Shown: positions 19,051 through 27,381, numbered from the stretch's first letter. The stretch: DNA of 64,000 bases from Microbacterium sp. AK009 (GCF_013410955.1 NZ_JACCCG010000003.1:62001-126000), one strand, 5' to 3'. Notes: generated by a model from the sequence alone, not told the origin. A program made the numbers and translations.

Positions 19051-19304
19051 GGCCGGGACCGATCGACGATCCGCGCCAGCGCGACGGTGGCGAGGAATCC
19101 GGTGAGCGTTGCCACCAGCACGATGTCGACGAGGGCGGGGTTGTCGGTGCTCAGCGACAGCAGCGCGATCGCGGCGATGAAGGCGAAGAAGACGAAATCG
19201 GCTGCGGCCGCCCGGTCCGCGTCGGTAGGGCCGGAGATCAGCCGCCAGACGGCGGGCGGAAGCGTCAGCAGCAGCGCGGCCAGCAGCAGGTTCTCGAGCG
19301 TCAC
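19047..19304 (-). CDS. mnhF: Mrp/Mnh Na+/H+ antiporter subunit F
   Basis: Subunit F of 85 residues with three predicted helices. The conserved run LISGPTDADRAAAADFV, where the Asp-Arg pair lies at the end of helix 1, identifies the family, and LVDIVLVATLTGFLATVALAR forms the last helix. It starts four bases after the mnhE stop and overlaps mnhG by four bases. Length and motif are normal. Confidence 0.93.
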   Translation of the reverse strand: MTLENLLLAALLLTLPPAVWRLISGPTDADRAAAADFVFFAFIAAIALLSLSTDNPALVDIVLVATLTGFLATVALARIVDRSRP

Positions 19305-19308
19305 GTGA

Positions 19309-19674
19309 TCACTTCTTTCCCGTTCTCAGCCGCACGGCTGCAAGGTACCGAGATTCCAGTTTCTCCAGGTCGGCCATCAAGGCATCACGGTCGGGAGCGT
19401 ACATCGCGTGCACGTACAACTGCGGTGGGTCACCGTCGCGGATCGCGAGGGTGAGGGTGCCCGGGGTGAGGTTGACCAGGGCCGCGAACGTGGACACTTC
19501 TCCTCGCGTGGCGCACCGCAGGGGGAACGCGATGACGCCGATGGCCAGTCGACTGCGCGGGGTGAGCACGTCCACGGCGACCTCGATCGACGCGCTGACC
19601 ACGAGCCCCGCGAACCACAGCAGGAATCCGAGCATCCGACCCAGACGGGCGAGGTGACTCCCCAGTGCTCTCAT
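19309..19674 (-). CDS. mnhE: Mrp/Mnh Na+/H+ antiporter subunit E
   Basis: Subunit E of 121 residues, slightly short for the family. Two N-terminal helices (about 13-35) are followed by a cytoplasmic domain with the typical TFAALVNLTPGTLTLAI motif and a LYVHAMY strand. The ATG at 19674 overlaps the mnhD stop (ATGA); the frame runs further upstream only within mnhD. Subunit E is required for assembly of functional antiporter in studied Mrp systems. Confidence 0.92.
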   Translation of the reverse strand: MRALGSHLARLGRMLGFLLWFAGLVVSASIEVAVDVLTPRSRLAIGVIAFPLRCATRGEVSTFAALVNLTPGTLTLAIRDGDPPQLYVHAMYAPDRDALMADLEKLESRYLAAVRLRTGKK

Positions 19675-21134
19675 CGTCCGGTCACCGCTTCGATGTAGGG
19701 GGACAGATCGAGGAGATTGGTCGCCGCCGTCTCCGACAGCGCCAGCATCGGCTCCGCGCCGACGCCGAAGACCACACTCAGCACCGACAGCGCCAGCACC
19801 GGGAGTATCAGGCGCACGGGGACGGGCGGGGGAGGGGCCGGGGCGGGCGCGGGTTCGTCTCCCCAGAACGCGCCGTTCCAGATCTTCAGCATCGACAGCA
19901 GAGTGAGAAGGCTCACGGCCACAGCCGCACCCGCCGCGACCCATGCCGCGGCGTCCGCGGCGGCGACGACCAGGGCGAACTTCGCGACGAAGCCCGACAA
20001 CGGCGGAATGCCGGCGAGCGAGAGCGCGGGAACGAGGAACGCTGCCGCCAGCAGGGGAGAACGGCGCGCGATGCCCCCCAGGCGTCGGAGGTCACCCGAC
20101 CCGGTGACGCGCTCCACGGCCCCGACGGCGAGGAACAGCGCCGTCTTCGCGATCATGTACTGCACCAGGTAGAACACGCTCGCACCCAGCCCGGCGAGGG
20201 TGAATAGCCCGAGGCCGATGAGCACGTAGCCGACCTGGCTGGACATGTGGAACGACAGGATCGCGCGCATGCCGGACGACCCCAGCGCGCCCAGCACCCC
20301 GACGACCATCCCCACGACGCACACGGTCAGGATGATGGCCTGCAACCGTTCGTCGACTCCGAAGGCGACCGCGTAGACGCGGAACAGGCCGTACACGCCG
20401 ATCTTGGTGAGCAGCCCCGAGAAGAGGGCGCTGATCGAAGGCGATGCGAACGGATACGTGCGCGGCAGCCACCAGTGCACCGGCACCATGGCCGCCTTGC
20501 CCGCCAGAGCGATCAGGACCACGCCCATCGCGATTCCGGCGGCGGGCGACTCCGCGGCCACACCGGCGAGCTCGGCGAGGTTGACCGTTCCGGTCACCCC
20601 GTACACCAGGCCGATACCCAGCAGCAGGGTGGTCGAGATGAACAGGTTCACCGTTACGTAGACGCGACCGGCTCGCACGGATCGTGCCGACCCGGACCGG
20701 GTGAGGAGCACGTAGGAGGGCACCAGGGCGACTTCGACCATCACGAACAGATGGAACAGGTCACCGGTCACGAATGCCCCGTAGACGCCGCCGGACAGCA
20801 CGAGGACCAGGGGAGGGAAGAAGGTGTCGCGGTCTTCGCCGGAGGCCGCGGCGTACACGCAGCAGATGAGCACCAGGAACGCCGACGCCGAGAGCAGAAG
20901 CGCGCTGAAGGCATCGATCACGTAGGGAATCGCGATTCCCTCCGGCCAGCCGGAGACCTGATGCGCAAGAACCGAACCGTCCGCGGTCTGCGTCAGCGCC
21001 CACACGGCGAAGCCCAGCACCCCCACAGTGGTCAGCCACAGCACGGCGCGCCGGACCAGGGATGACGGCACCGCCAGGCAGAGCCCTGCTGCGCCGAGCG
21101 GCACGCCCAGGAGGAGGGGGAGAAGAATGGTCAC
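19671..21134 (-). CDS. mnhD: Mrp/Mnh Na+/H+ antiporter subunit D
   Basis: Proton-translocating subunit D of 487 residues with about 14 membrane helices, homologous to NuoN/NuoM-type subunits of complex I. The buried glutamate of helix 5 is in FHLFVMVEVALVPSYVLL. The lysine-bearing segment ALAGKAAMVPVHWWLPRTYP is also intact. The C-terminus ends in a short tail after a Pro/Ala-rich loop (PAPAPPPPVP). The start is a GTG overlapping the mnhC stop. Position in the A-C-D-E-F-G order is standard. Confidence 0.95.
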   Translation of the reverse strand: MTILLPLLLGVPLGAAGLCLAVPSSLVRRAVLWLTTVGVLGFAVWALTQTADGSVLAHQVSGWPEGIAIPYVIDAFSALLLSASAFLVLICCVYAAASGEDRDTFFPPLVLVLSGGVYGAFVTGDLFHLFVMVEVALVPSYVLLTRSGSARSVRAGRVYVTVNLFISTTLLLGIGLVYGVTGTVNLAELAGVAAESPAAGIAMGVVLIALAGKAAMVPVHWWLPRTYPFASPSISALFSGLLTKIGVYGLFRVYAVAFGVDERLQAIILTVCVVGMVVGVLGALGSSGMRAILSFHMSSQVGYVLIGLGLFTLAGLGASVFYLVQYMIAKTALFLAVGAVERVTGSGDLRRLGGIARRSPLLAAAFLVPALSLAGIPPLSGFVAKFALVVAAADAAAWVAAGAAVAVSLLTLLSMLKIWNGAFWGDEPAPAPAPPPPVPVRLILPVLALSVLSVVFGVGAEPMLALSETAATNLLDLSPYIEAVTGR

Positions 21135-21589
21135 GGTGCGCCTGCACCCCCCCGCCCGGTGTCTGCCACATCGGGGCCGCGGGGATCGTCGTCTGCCGAT
21201 TCACCGGCACCCTCGGTGGGATCGGCCCGCGAGGCGGCATCCGCCGGCATGCCGACGGCATTGCGATCGCCATCGGTGGCGTCGTCGTCCGATCCGTCGT
21301 CTTTCGCCGGCGCTCCTGCGAGCGTGATGAGGTAGACCGTGATCGCGAAGGCGATGACGATCGCGGTGAGAACGAACGCTTGGGGAAGCGGGTCGGCGAT
21401 GCCTGAGGGATCGCCGTCGGCCGAGATGAAGGGCGGCTGCCGGCGGTCGGTGCCACCGGCGGCGAGGAGGACGAGGTTCGCGGCGTGGCCGAGGAGCACG
21501 AAACCGAGGATGACCCGGAGCAGGTCGCGCTGCAGGACGAGGTAGATGCCGCCTGCGACCAGGACCGCGACGGCGATGGCGGAGGTCAT
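21131..21589 (-). CDS. mnhC: Mrp/Mnh Na+/H+ antiporter subunit C
   Basis: Subunit C (152 residues), homologous to NuoK of complex I, with three helices in residues 1-92. The family segments GIYLVLQRDLLRVILGFVLL and DPLPQAFVLTAIVIAFAIT are present, the latter with the conserved D-P-L-P-Q-A-L/F-V-L-T pattern. The last ~60 residues are an unusually long acidic, disordered tail (DDGSDDDATDGDR). The ATG at 21589 overlaps the mnhA stop; the much longer frame upstream only re-reads mnhA out of frame. Confidence 0.93.
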   Translation of the reverse strand: MTSAIAVAVLVAGGIYLVLQRDLLRVILGFVLLGHAANLVLLAAGGTDRRQPPFISADGDPSGIADPLPQAFVLTAIVIAFAITVYLITLAGAPAKDDGSDDDATDGDRNAVGMPADAASRADPTEGAGESADDDPRGPDVADTGRGGAGAP

Positions 21590-24360
21590 CGCGGCGCCCC
21601 CGCTTCCTGCGGTGTGCCGCTTCGCGCGCCCAGGCGGCCGATGGCGGTGACGACGAGCCCGATCACGCACAGGTAGATACCGACGTCGAAGACCAGCGAC
21701 GTGGTGAGGGTCTGACTGAACCCGCCGAGCTCGACCGAGGTGCGAAGCGGCCGGAGGAAGGAGCCGTCGATCACGCCGACCAGCCCCGTTCCGACGCAGA
21801 CGAGCAGGCCCGACGCCAGCAAGGGCTGCGCAGGCAGACGGGCCCAGCGGCTCCGGGAAGGAGCGAGGCTCGCCAGGGCGACGCCCGCGCCGCCGACGAG
21901 AGCAGCGATGAAGCCGCCGCCGGGATCGTTGTGCCCCCGCCACAGCAGGAAGAGCGAGAGCGCGACGACGACCGGTCCGACGACGACCGAGACGGTCTGG
22001 AAGGGAGCGGCGTTCCCCAGCCGCTCCTCCCGGGTCGGCAGGGCGGTGACGCTCCCGACGCCGTCGGTCGCGGTACCGAGGGCAGATGGAGGGCGAGCGG
22101 AGCCCAGGGCGCCCAGGAGCGCCACGGCCGCGACGACGAGCACCGTCGCCTCTCCCAGGGTGTCGAGTCCTCTGAAGTCGACCAGGACGGTGTTGACGAC
22201 GTTGGTGCCACCCGACAGCTCCGGACCCTCGCGCAGCAAGAAGTCCCCGGCCGGCGAGATCTCCCGTCGGCCGGTGAGAGCGTACGTGGCGGCGAACGCC
22301 GCGACACCTGCGGGCACCGCCATCGCCGCGGCGCCGAGGCGGCGACGACCGGAGGGGCGCTCCATGACCGCTGACAGGCGCCGCACCACGAGCACCGCGA
22401 CGACGACCGTTAGCACCTCGACGAGGAGCTGGGTCATCACCAGATCGACACCACCCACGATGAGGAACCACACCGCCACCGCCAGACCGACCACTCCGAC
22501 CAGCGCCAGTGCGGCAAGTCGGGAACGAACCACGCACAGTCCGGCAACGGCGAGGGTGAGCGCGACGATCACTCCGACATCGACCGCTGCCGCAGTGCCG
22601 GGGATGACCGGCGGGACGGGTCGGGCGACGAGGACGAAGCCGAGGGCCGCGACCAGGAGGACGCCGATCGGATACGCGAGGTGGGCGGCAGGTGAGGCAG
22701 CCCGTGCCGGGGCCGCAGACCACTGCCCGAGCGCCAACAGGCCGCTGTACGCGCGGTCGTAGAGGTCTCGTCCCCGCAGCGGCAGGTTCCAGCGGTGGAG
22801 GAAGGCATCGACCTGGTCGCGTCGGAGGAACAGCGCGATGCCGCCGGCGATCGTGACGGCCGACAGGGCGACGGGTACCGAGACACCGTGCCACAGGGCG
22901 AGGTCCGAATTCCCCTCCTGCCCGAGGGTGTCGATCACCGTGGCGTCGATCAGCGGATTCAGCGTGCTGACGCCCACCCCGAGAACGAGTCCGGCCACGG
23001 CGGGCACCATCGCAGGGGCGAGGAAGCTCCACCGCGGTTCATACAGGTTCGGCTGCTCGAGCGGCCCCGCGAACGCCCCCCACATGAGGCGGAAACTGTA
23101 CGCGAAGGTCAGCGTCGCAGCTGCGACGGCCGCGACGGACAGCAGCACATTGATCCCCGGCGCGGCGGAGTACTCCCAGAAGGCGTAGTACGCCTCCTCC
23201 TTCGAGACGAATCCCAGCAGTGGAGGCACTCCAGCCATCGACAACGCGGCCAGCGCGGTCAGGGTCGCGGTCACGGGCATGACGCGGTAGAGGCCGGAGA
23301 GCTTGCGGATGTCTCGGCTGCCGGCTTCCCGGTCGATGATCCCGACAAGCATGAACAGCGTCGCTTTGAACAGCGCGTGGGCGAAGGTGTGCAGCGCGGC
23401 GTCGGCGAGACCGTCGACGTTGCCGAGGCCGATGAGCGCGATGATCCAGCCCAGCTGACTGACCGTCGAATACGCCAGCAACGACTTCAGGTCGTGTTGC
23501 TTGAGCGCGAGCACGGCACCGATCACCGCGCTCACCAGTCCCACGGTGAGGAGCGTCGCGGTCCACCCCAGGGTCTCGGCGTACACCGGCGAGAACCTCA
23601 TCAGCAGGTAGATCCCACCCTTGACCAGGGTTGCCGCGTGCAGGTACGCGCTGACGGGCGTGATCGCGACCATCGCGTCGGGGAGCCAGAAATGGAACGG
23701 CACCTGCGCAGACTTCGTGAACGCGGCGATCAGGACCAGCACCGCGATCCACGGCGCCGCGGAGGAGTCGCGGAGCACGTCCGCCCGATCGAGGACCGTG
23801 GCGAGAGAGGTCGTTCCGAGGGTCACGAAGACCAGGACGACCGCCATCAGCAGGGCCAGCCCGCCCGCCGCGGTGATCACCAGGGCACGCGTCGCCTGAC
23901 GTCTGCCACGCCCCGTCCCGCCGATCAGGAGGAACGAGCACACGGTCGTCAACTCCCATGCCACGTACAACAGCACCAGGTCGGCGGCGAGCACGAGCAT
24001 CAGCATCGCGGCCGCGAAGACGGTCAGGAGCACGAACAGCCGGCCGTGACTCTGATCGTCACCGAGGTAGCGGGCCGCGTACGCCATCACCAGCGCGCCC
24101 ACGCCGAGGATGAGCACAGCGAACAGCAGACCGAGGCCGTCCATCCGCAGCTTCAGCGCCACGTCCAGCGACGGCAGCCACACGAGCTCCGCATCGACGC
24201 TCCCCGCCAGCGCATCGGGCGCGAAGACGAGGAGCAGACCCAGCACCAGAACGAAAGCACCCGACAGGGGATACCCCGCGTTACGGCCCATCGTCCGCGC
24301 CAGCGGAAAGGCGAGCACCGCCGCCAACGTCATCACGGCGAACGGCACCAGCAATGACAC
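21586..24360 (-). CDS. mnhA: Mrp/Mnh Na+/H+ antiporter subunit A with MnhB-like C-terminus
   Basis: Large antiporter subunit A of 924 residues with about 20 or more helices. The N-terminal two thirds are NuoL-like, containing LYVAWELTTVCSFLLIGGTG with its essential glutamate and KSAQVPFHFWLPDAMVAITP with its lysine. The last ~150 residues match subunit B (NDPGGGFIAALVGGAG, TSLVFDVGIYLCVIGLV), so A and B are one polypeptide, as is common in actinobacteria. The GTG at 24360 is preceded by AAGGGAG. It is the first gene of the operon reading leftward to the Ca2+/Na+ exchanger. The complex uses the H+ gradient to export Na+. Confidence 0.95.
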   Translation of the reverse strand: MSLLVPFAVMTLAAVLAFPLARTMGRNAGYPLSGAFVLVLGLLLVFAPDALAGSVDAELVWLPSLDVALKLRMDGLGLLFAVLILGVGALVMAYAARYLGDDQSHGRLFVLLTVFAAAMLMLVLAADLVLLYVAWELTTVCSFLLIGGTGRGRRQATRALVITAAGGLALLMAVVLVFVTLGTTSLATVLDRADVLRDSSAAPWIAVLVLIAAFTKSAQVPFHFWLPDAMVAITPVSAYLHAATLVKGGIYLLMRFSPVYAETLGWTATLLTVGLVSAVIGAVLALKQHDLKSLLAYSTVSQLGWIIALIGLGNVDGLADAALHTFAHALFKATLFMLVGIIDREAGSRDIRKLSGLYRVMPVTATLTALAALSMAGVPPLLGFVSKEEAYYAFWEYSAAPGINVLLSVAAVAAATLTFAYSFRLMWGAFAGPLEQPNLYEPRWSFLAPAMVPAVAGLVLGVGVSTLNPLIDATVIDTLGQEGNSDLALWHGVSVPVALSAVTIAGGIALFLRRDQVDAFLHRWNLPLRGRDLYDRAYSGLLALGQWSAAPARAASPAAHLAYPIGVLLVAALGFVLVARPVPPVIPGTAAAVDVGVIVALTLAVAGLCVVRSRLAALALVGVVGLAVAVWFLIVGGVDLVMTQLLVEVLTVVVAVLVVRRLSAVMERPSGRRRLGAAAMAVPAGVAAFAATYALTGRREISPAGDFLLREGPELSGGTNVVNTVLVDFRGLDTLGEATVLVVAAVALLGALGSARPPSALGTATDGVGSVTALPTREERLGNAAPFQTVSVVVGPVVVALSLFLLWRGHNDPGGGFIAALVGGAGVALASLAPSRSRWARLPAQPLLASGLLVCVGTGLVGVIDGSFLRPLRTSVELGGFSQTLTTSLVFDVGIYLCVIGLVVTAIGRLGARSGTPQEAGAPR

Positions 24361-24672
24361 CCGCGAACTCCCTTCACCAGGTGCGTCCGCACCCGGGAAG
24401 GCGGTGACGTGAGCGCAACTGCATCGGATCGTATCGGAACGACCGAGGCGCCGCGGACCTCGACGGACCCGATCACGTGAACGAAACGATCAAGAAACCC
24501 TTGGCGTTTCCTATGAAAGGGCGGTTCCGCTCTCGGAGCGCGGTTCCGGGCGCCCGGTTCGATCCCCGTCGCCTCGGTGGGGACCTCGAGAGCGCTCACC
24601 CGTTCCGGGCGCAGTGGACAGCCGCCGCGTGCTCTGGTGGACTCGAAGGAGAAGAAAAGAGGAGCTGAGCGG
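24361..24672. other. divergent intergenic region
   Basis: About 310 bp between the leftward mnhA operon and the rightward truncated glycosyltransferase. It should hold the Mrp operon promoter. GATACGATCC on the minus strand near 24430-24440 is -10-like, but no convincing -35 partner is seen. A small inverted repeat GAAAC-CCTTGGC-GTTTC lies near 24495-24511. The last 40 bp share GCTCTGGTGGACT with the region upstream of the glycosyltransferase at 73. Confidence 0.4.
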
Positions 24673-24880
24673 ATGACGCCGGGCAACCTTCCCTCGGGGC
24701 GCTACTTCACCCTTGCCTGGACGATCCCGGACCGCATCGGCGGGCTCACCAGTGCGATGCTGCAGCGGACCCGAGCATTCGTGCGTGCCGGCGTCGGGGA
24801 GGTGACCGTTCTCATCTTCGACGACAGAGTCGATTACCCCGTAGTCGCCCAGCGTCTCGCTGACCGGGCCACCTCATCCC
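24673..24880 (+). pseudogene. truncated GT4 glycosyltransferase paralogue
   Basis: The first ~65 codons of a second copy of the glycosyltransferase at 73-1551. Matching blocks are FTLAWTIPDRIGGLTSAML against FTLLWTIPDAVGGLTSAAL, and FDDRVDYPVVAQRLADR against FDNRVDYPAVTAQLRER. Similarity ends near 24870, and unrelated text follows up to the island boundary repeat at 25030. The ATG is well supported by GAGGAGC upstream, so the promoter and ribosome site are intact while the catalytic domain is gone. The break next to the insertion repeat suggests loss during island integration or rearrangement. Confidence 0.8.
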
Positions 24881-24924
24881 CGGGGAAAACCCGAAGGATG
24901 GGTGTCTGGTGCTGTGAGGCGACC

Positions 24925-25044
24925 GGGAGGGATCATCGACCGCAGACGCCCGTCGCGCTCCGCCACCGTGGTCGAGGCCTACCTCACCTCCGACTGGCCC
25001 GACGCCCGAGTCGCGACCGCCGGACATCTGCATCGCCGCGGGTA
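24925..25044 (+). pseudogene. short coding remnant ending in the left boundary repeat
   Basis: An open stretch reads IIDRRRPSRSATVVEAYLTS and continues about 20 residues to a TAA inside the boundary repeat. It has coding-like composition but no start, ribosome site or family I recognise. The corresponding right flank (58157-58235) carries an unrelated minus-strand stretch containing TLRDGDYLPAITVAEGKITR. Both look like gene ends cut by recombination at the repeat. Confidence 0.3.
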
Positions 25045-25187
25045 AACCCGTGAGAAAGATCGTGTCGCGATCGACTGCTTCCAGCACACCCGCGAAAGGT
25101 CGACTTCCGCGCAAACACAGGCGAGCGCGCCCTCGCACACCCATGAAAGACCGCGGGATATGAGTTCAAATCCCACCGTCACCGCCA
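25030..25187. repeat. island left boundary repeat (att-like), copy 1
   Basis: A 158-bp sequence that recurs at 58230-58386 with the same length and many substitutions. The most conserved parts are the first ~45 bp (through TGAGAAAGATC and TGTCGCGATCGAC) and the last 27 bp (25161-25187), which are identical in both copies. Those 27 bp read like the 3' end of a tRNA: T-loop TTCAAAT, T-stem strand CCCAC, acceptor strand CGTCACC, then GCCA. The 5' T-stem strand does not pair, so no complete tRNA is present. tRNA 3' ends are classic tyrosine-integrase attachment sites, and an integrase remnant lies 130 bp away. Confidence 0.7.
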
Positions 25188-25205
25188 CTGTTGAAGCCCC
25201 TGTCG

Positions 25206-25240
25206 AACCCCTGCAAACACTGGGATCGCGGGGGTTTCTT
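25206..25240 (+). terminator. intrinsic terminator-like hairpin after tRNA-like end
   Basis: AACCCC and GGGGTT form a six-base stem followed by a T-rich tail (TTTCTTCTT). It lies 19 bp after the tRNA-like 3' end, where a tRNA terminator would sit. The loop is long (about 19 nt), so support is moderate. Confidence 0.4.
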
Positions 25241-25315
25241 CTTGCTCTGGGAAGCCAAGTGAGAAAGACCGGCTCTCTCACCGGTCGGCGTGAGGGCTGC
25301 GTGCCTCGAAGACGG

Positions 25316-25666
25316 TCAGCGAGAGCGCTGGCCGGGGCCGAGTTCCGGCCACCCACGAAGGCTTGTCGGGCGTCCGAAGCCGGCCTCGCCGATCTTGATC
25401 GTCCGTTGACTGTCTCGTGCTCGGCTCAGCGCCTGGCCGACGTAGTCAAGGTCGTCATCGAAGAGGTCTGCGTAGGTGTCGAGCGTCATGGCCGCACTAG
25501 CGTGACCGAGCATTCTCTGAATGGCCTTCACGTTTGCGCCGGCGCTGATCGCGAGGCTCGCTGCGGTGTGGCGAAGGTCGTGCGGAGATGTACGAGGCAT
25601 GTCCGGGTCAATTGCTTGCGCGCGCCGCACGGCGGCGGCGAACCACCCGTCTCTCGAATTGGGCAG
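25316..25666 (-). pseudogene. tyrosine recombinase (phage integrase), C-terminal remnant
   Basis: The last 116 residues of a phage-type integrase catalytic domain. The box II pattern is complete: SPHDLRHTAASL (His, Arg), RMLGHASAAMTLDTY (second His and the nucleophile Tyr) and the downstream DLFDDDLDYV. The DNA-binding N-terminal half and the first catalytic Arg are missing, because upstream of about 25666 the frame turns into unrelated sequence. The intact gene would be 350-400 residues. Its C-terminus points at the left boundary repeat, the normal arrangement for an integrase beside its attachment site. Confidence 0.85.
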
Positions 25667-25668
25667 CC

Positions 25669-25908
25669 TTAGGTGATCTGAACTATGCCCCGAATCGGCA
25701 CTCGCCGAACTACGAGGTTGTTCACCTCGACGTCGGCGCGGAGCGCGCGATTGTTGACCTCGCTGAAAAGGTAGCGACCCTCGAATGCGCGGTACCGGGC
25801 GTGCAACGATGTCTCGATACCAGCGGCTTCGTCGATGGCGCTCGCCTGGAACGCAGGAGCAATCCGCAACGCGGAACCCACGGGCAGTGTCGCGTCCTCC
25901 CATGTCAT
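25669..25908 (-). CDS. hypothetical 79-residue protein next to integrase remnant
   Basis: Open frame of 79 residues starting MTWEDATLPVGSALRIAP and containing LHARYRAFEGRYLFSEVNN. I do not recognise a family. A weak GGGGCG precedes the ATG. It ends where the integrase homology begins on the same strand, so it may be a separate small island gene or the replaced upstream part of the locus. Composition is plausible for coding sequence, but the evidence is thin. Confidence 0.35.
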   Translation of the reverse strand: MTWEDATLPVGSALRIAPAFQASAIDEAAGIETSLHARYRAFEGRYLFSEVNNRALRADVEVNNLVVRRVPIRGIVQIT

Positions 25909-25919
25909 GGTCGCCCCGT

Positions 25920-26230
25920 CAGGTGTTCCTCACCGACGCCGACCTTCTCGCCACTGCAATCGAACGCGCCTGCCACGAAGCCGACCCGCAGTTCCGGCGC
26001 ACCAACAATGACATCTTGGGCAACGCGGACGCCTTCGTACACGCTCACATCTGGCCCCGCTACGAATGGGAACCCCCGGAACTGATCTGGCGTCCCGTCT
26101 GGCTCTACGACCTCGTCAGCTGGAAGAACCCAGCAACGCGCTCACCACCAAGCACGACGCACTCCGCGCGAGCATCACCAAGCACCTACACGAGCTCGGC
26201 AACGCAGACAACATTCGCATCACTCAATAG
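25920..26230 (+). pseudogene. mobile-element hypothetical protein, frameshifted remnant
   Basis: A coding-like stretch reads FLTDADLLATAIERACHEAD, then NADAFVHAHIWPRYEWEPPE and WRPVWLYDLVSW. Near 26125 the frame shifts by one base and continues as NALTTKHDALRASITKHLHE to a TAG at 26228-26230. A single missing base explains the break. No start codon with a ribosome site is visible, so the 5' end is also lost. Its Trp-rich style is reminiscent of phage or plasmid accessory proteins, but no function is assigned. Confidence 0.45.
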
Positions 26231-26348
26231 GCTCGCGATCAGCAATCGGGCTTGACGAAAGACATAGGGGCACCCCCCGGGCGTAAGTCTTCCTACCGTG
26301 GCGCTGCTGCGCAGTCGACACAGCGCGTCAGGTTTGCAACTATGATCT

Positions 26349-26361
26349 GATCGATAATCGT
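26349..26361. promoter_or_regulatory. candidate GntR-family operator, site 1
   Basis: GATCGATAATCGT lies 12 bp upstream of the GntR regulator start. The core TCGATAATCG also occurs in the palindromes at 27091-27110 and 31433-31446, upstream of the two catabolic gene groups. It may be an autoregulatory site. Confidence 0.4.
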
Positions 26362-26373
26362 TCGGAACCATCG

Positions 26374-27042
26374 ATGGGACAGGCCATGCGCAGCGAGTCC
26401 ATTTCGCGAGGGCTCCTCTCCGATCAGGTATACGAGCTCCTTCGCTCGTCGATACTCGATAAATCTCGTCGGCCCGGCTCACGTCTTGTTGAGTCGGAGC
26501 TTGCTCGCAATCTCGAAGTAAGCCAGGCCCCCGTCCGCGAAGCCCTGAAGCGCCTCGTCCATGAAGGTCTCGTCGTGTCCGCGCCCCGCCGGGGTAGCTA
26601 CGTCACCGAGTTCTCCCGCGACGAATTCGAGGTTGCCCGGCAGCTGCGTGCAGTGGTCGAGCAGCTGGGAGCACAACTGGCGGCGCGTGCGGTGACCGAG
26701 GAGGAGCTCACCGATCTCGACCGCGTTGTAGAGAAGATGCAGGATTCCGTCGCGAGACACGACTGGGCTACCTTCCGCCTGTGCGACATGGAGTTTCACA
26801 CTCGCGCACTCGAGCTAGCTCGCCAGCCGGTTCTGCAACGGGTTTGGTCGGCGCTCCAGCCGGCGCTGATATCGCAGAGGGCGATTGGCGATCCGGCGTT
26901 CGCGGATTCCGGAGAAACGATGGTGCAATGGCACGCCGATCTCGTCGACGTGTTGCGGTCTGGCGAGGCCGACCGCGCGGGCGAGATGTTCCGCGCTCAT
27001 GCGTCCGGCGCTCTGACGCCCGGCCAGACCAACGCTCCTTGA
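26374..27042 (+). CDS. GntR-family transcriptional regulator (FadR/FCD subfamily)
   Basis: Regulator of 222 residues. Residues ~10-75 form the winged-helix domain (SDQVYELLRSSILD, LVESELARNLEVSQAPVREALKRL, GLVVSAPRRGSYV). Residues ~85-215 form the all-helical FCD ligand domain, with metal-type positions in CDMEFHTRALELA and WHADLVDVLRSG. Family members usually repress sugar-acid or organic-acid catabolism until an intermediate binds. The ATG at 26374 is used; an ATG at 26386 is possible. Candidate operators with the shared TCGATAATCG-like core lie upstream of this gene, at 27091 and at 31433, so it probably controls the adjacent L-fucose-type genes; this is inference. Confidence 0.9.
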   Translation: MGQAMRSESISRGLLSDQVYELLRSSILDKSRRPGSRLVESELARNLEVSQAPVREALKRLVHEGLVVSAPRRGSYVTEFSRDEFEVARQLRAVVEQLGAQLAARAVTEEELTDLDRVVEKMQDSVARHDWATFRLCDMEFHTRALELARQPVLQRVWSALQPALISQRAIGDPAFADSGETMVQWHADLVDVLRSGEADRAGEMFRAHASGALTPGQTNAP

Positions 27043-27090
27043 TCCTTCTTTTCAGTTGACGATCGAGCCTGGATTAGCCATACTGTTCTC

Positions 27091-27110
27091 ATCGCTAATC
27101 GATAGGCGAT
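27091..27110. promoter_or_regulatory. candidate GntR-family operator, site 2
   Basis: ATCGCTAATCGATAGGCGAT is a 20-bp imperfect palindrome (16 of 20 positions symmetric). It sits in the leader of the transport-remnant/dehydratase gene group and shares the TAATCGAT core with the perfect palindrome at 31433-31446. Confidence 0.5.
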
Positions 27111-27123
27111 AGTCGAGGAAATC

Positions 27124-27378
27124 GTGGCGGTGCGGAGAAGAAGTAGCTTGCTGATGAGAGCGAACCTGGTTCGCGCGCGGCGATCGTCGCCGCGACCGGT
27201 GTGGCGGCAGTGCTGGCGGGGTTGCAGCTCCACGGTCGAGGATGTTGCGCAAGACCCCGATGCGACCGTGACTGTATGGGTCGACGGAGTTCGGCTCCAG
27301 GCCGCCCAGGAGTGGGCGGACTTGTTCGCACAGAAACACCTCGTCGCCGGACAGACGGCCGCGGCGAAGAAGGGATAG
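27124..27378 (+). pseudogene. probable remnant of a sugar-binding protein gene
   Basis: Two coding-like pieces in different frames lie between the operator and the dehydratase gene. The first resembles a signal-peptide core (AIVAATGVAAVLAGLQ). The second, in the frame ending at 27378, reads VDGVRLQAAQEWADLFAQKH and ends three bases before the next start, resembling the C-terminal tail of an ABC solute-binding protein. Most of the middle would be deleted. The assignment rests on shape and context only; an open frame of 84 residues from the GTG at 27124 is the alternative reading. Confidence 0.3.
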
Positions 27379-27381
27379 CCA

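Noticed and set aside
22795..24357. A 520-codon plus-strand frame inside mnhA
   Set aside because: Composition (Arg/Gln/His-rich) is that of an antisense shadow; mnhA on the other strand is complete.
25161..25187. Complete tRNA gene at the left boundary
   Set aside because: Only the T-loop, 3' T-stem strand, acceptor strand and CCA are recognisable; the 5' T-stem strand does not pair and no anticodon arm is found. The same holds for 58360-58386 and 61768-61792.
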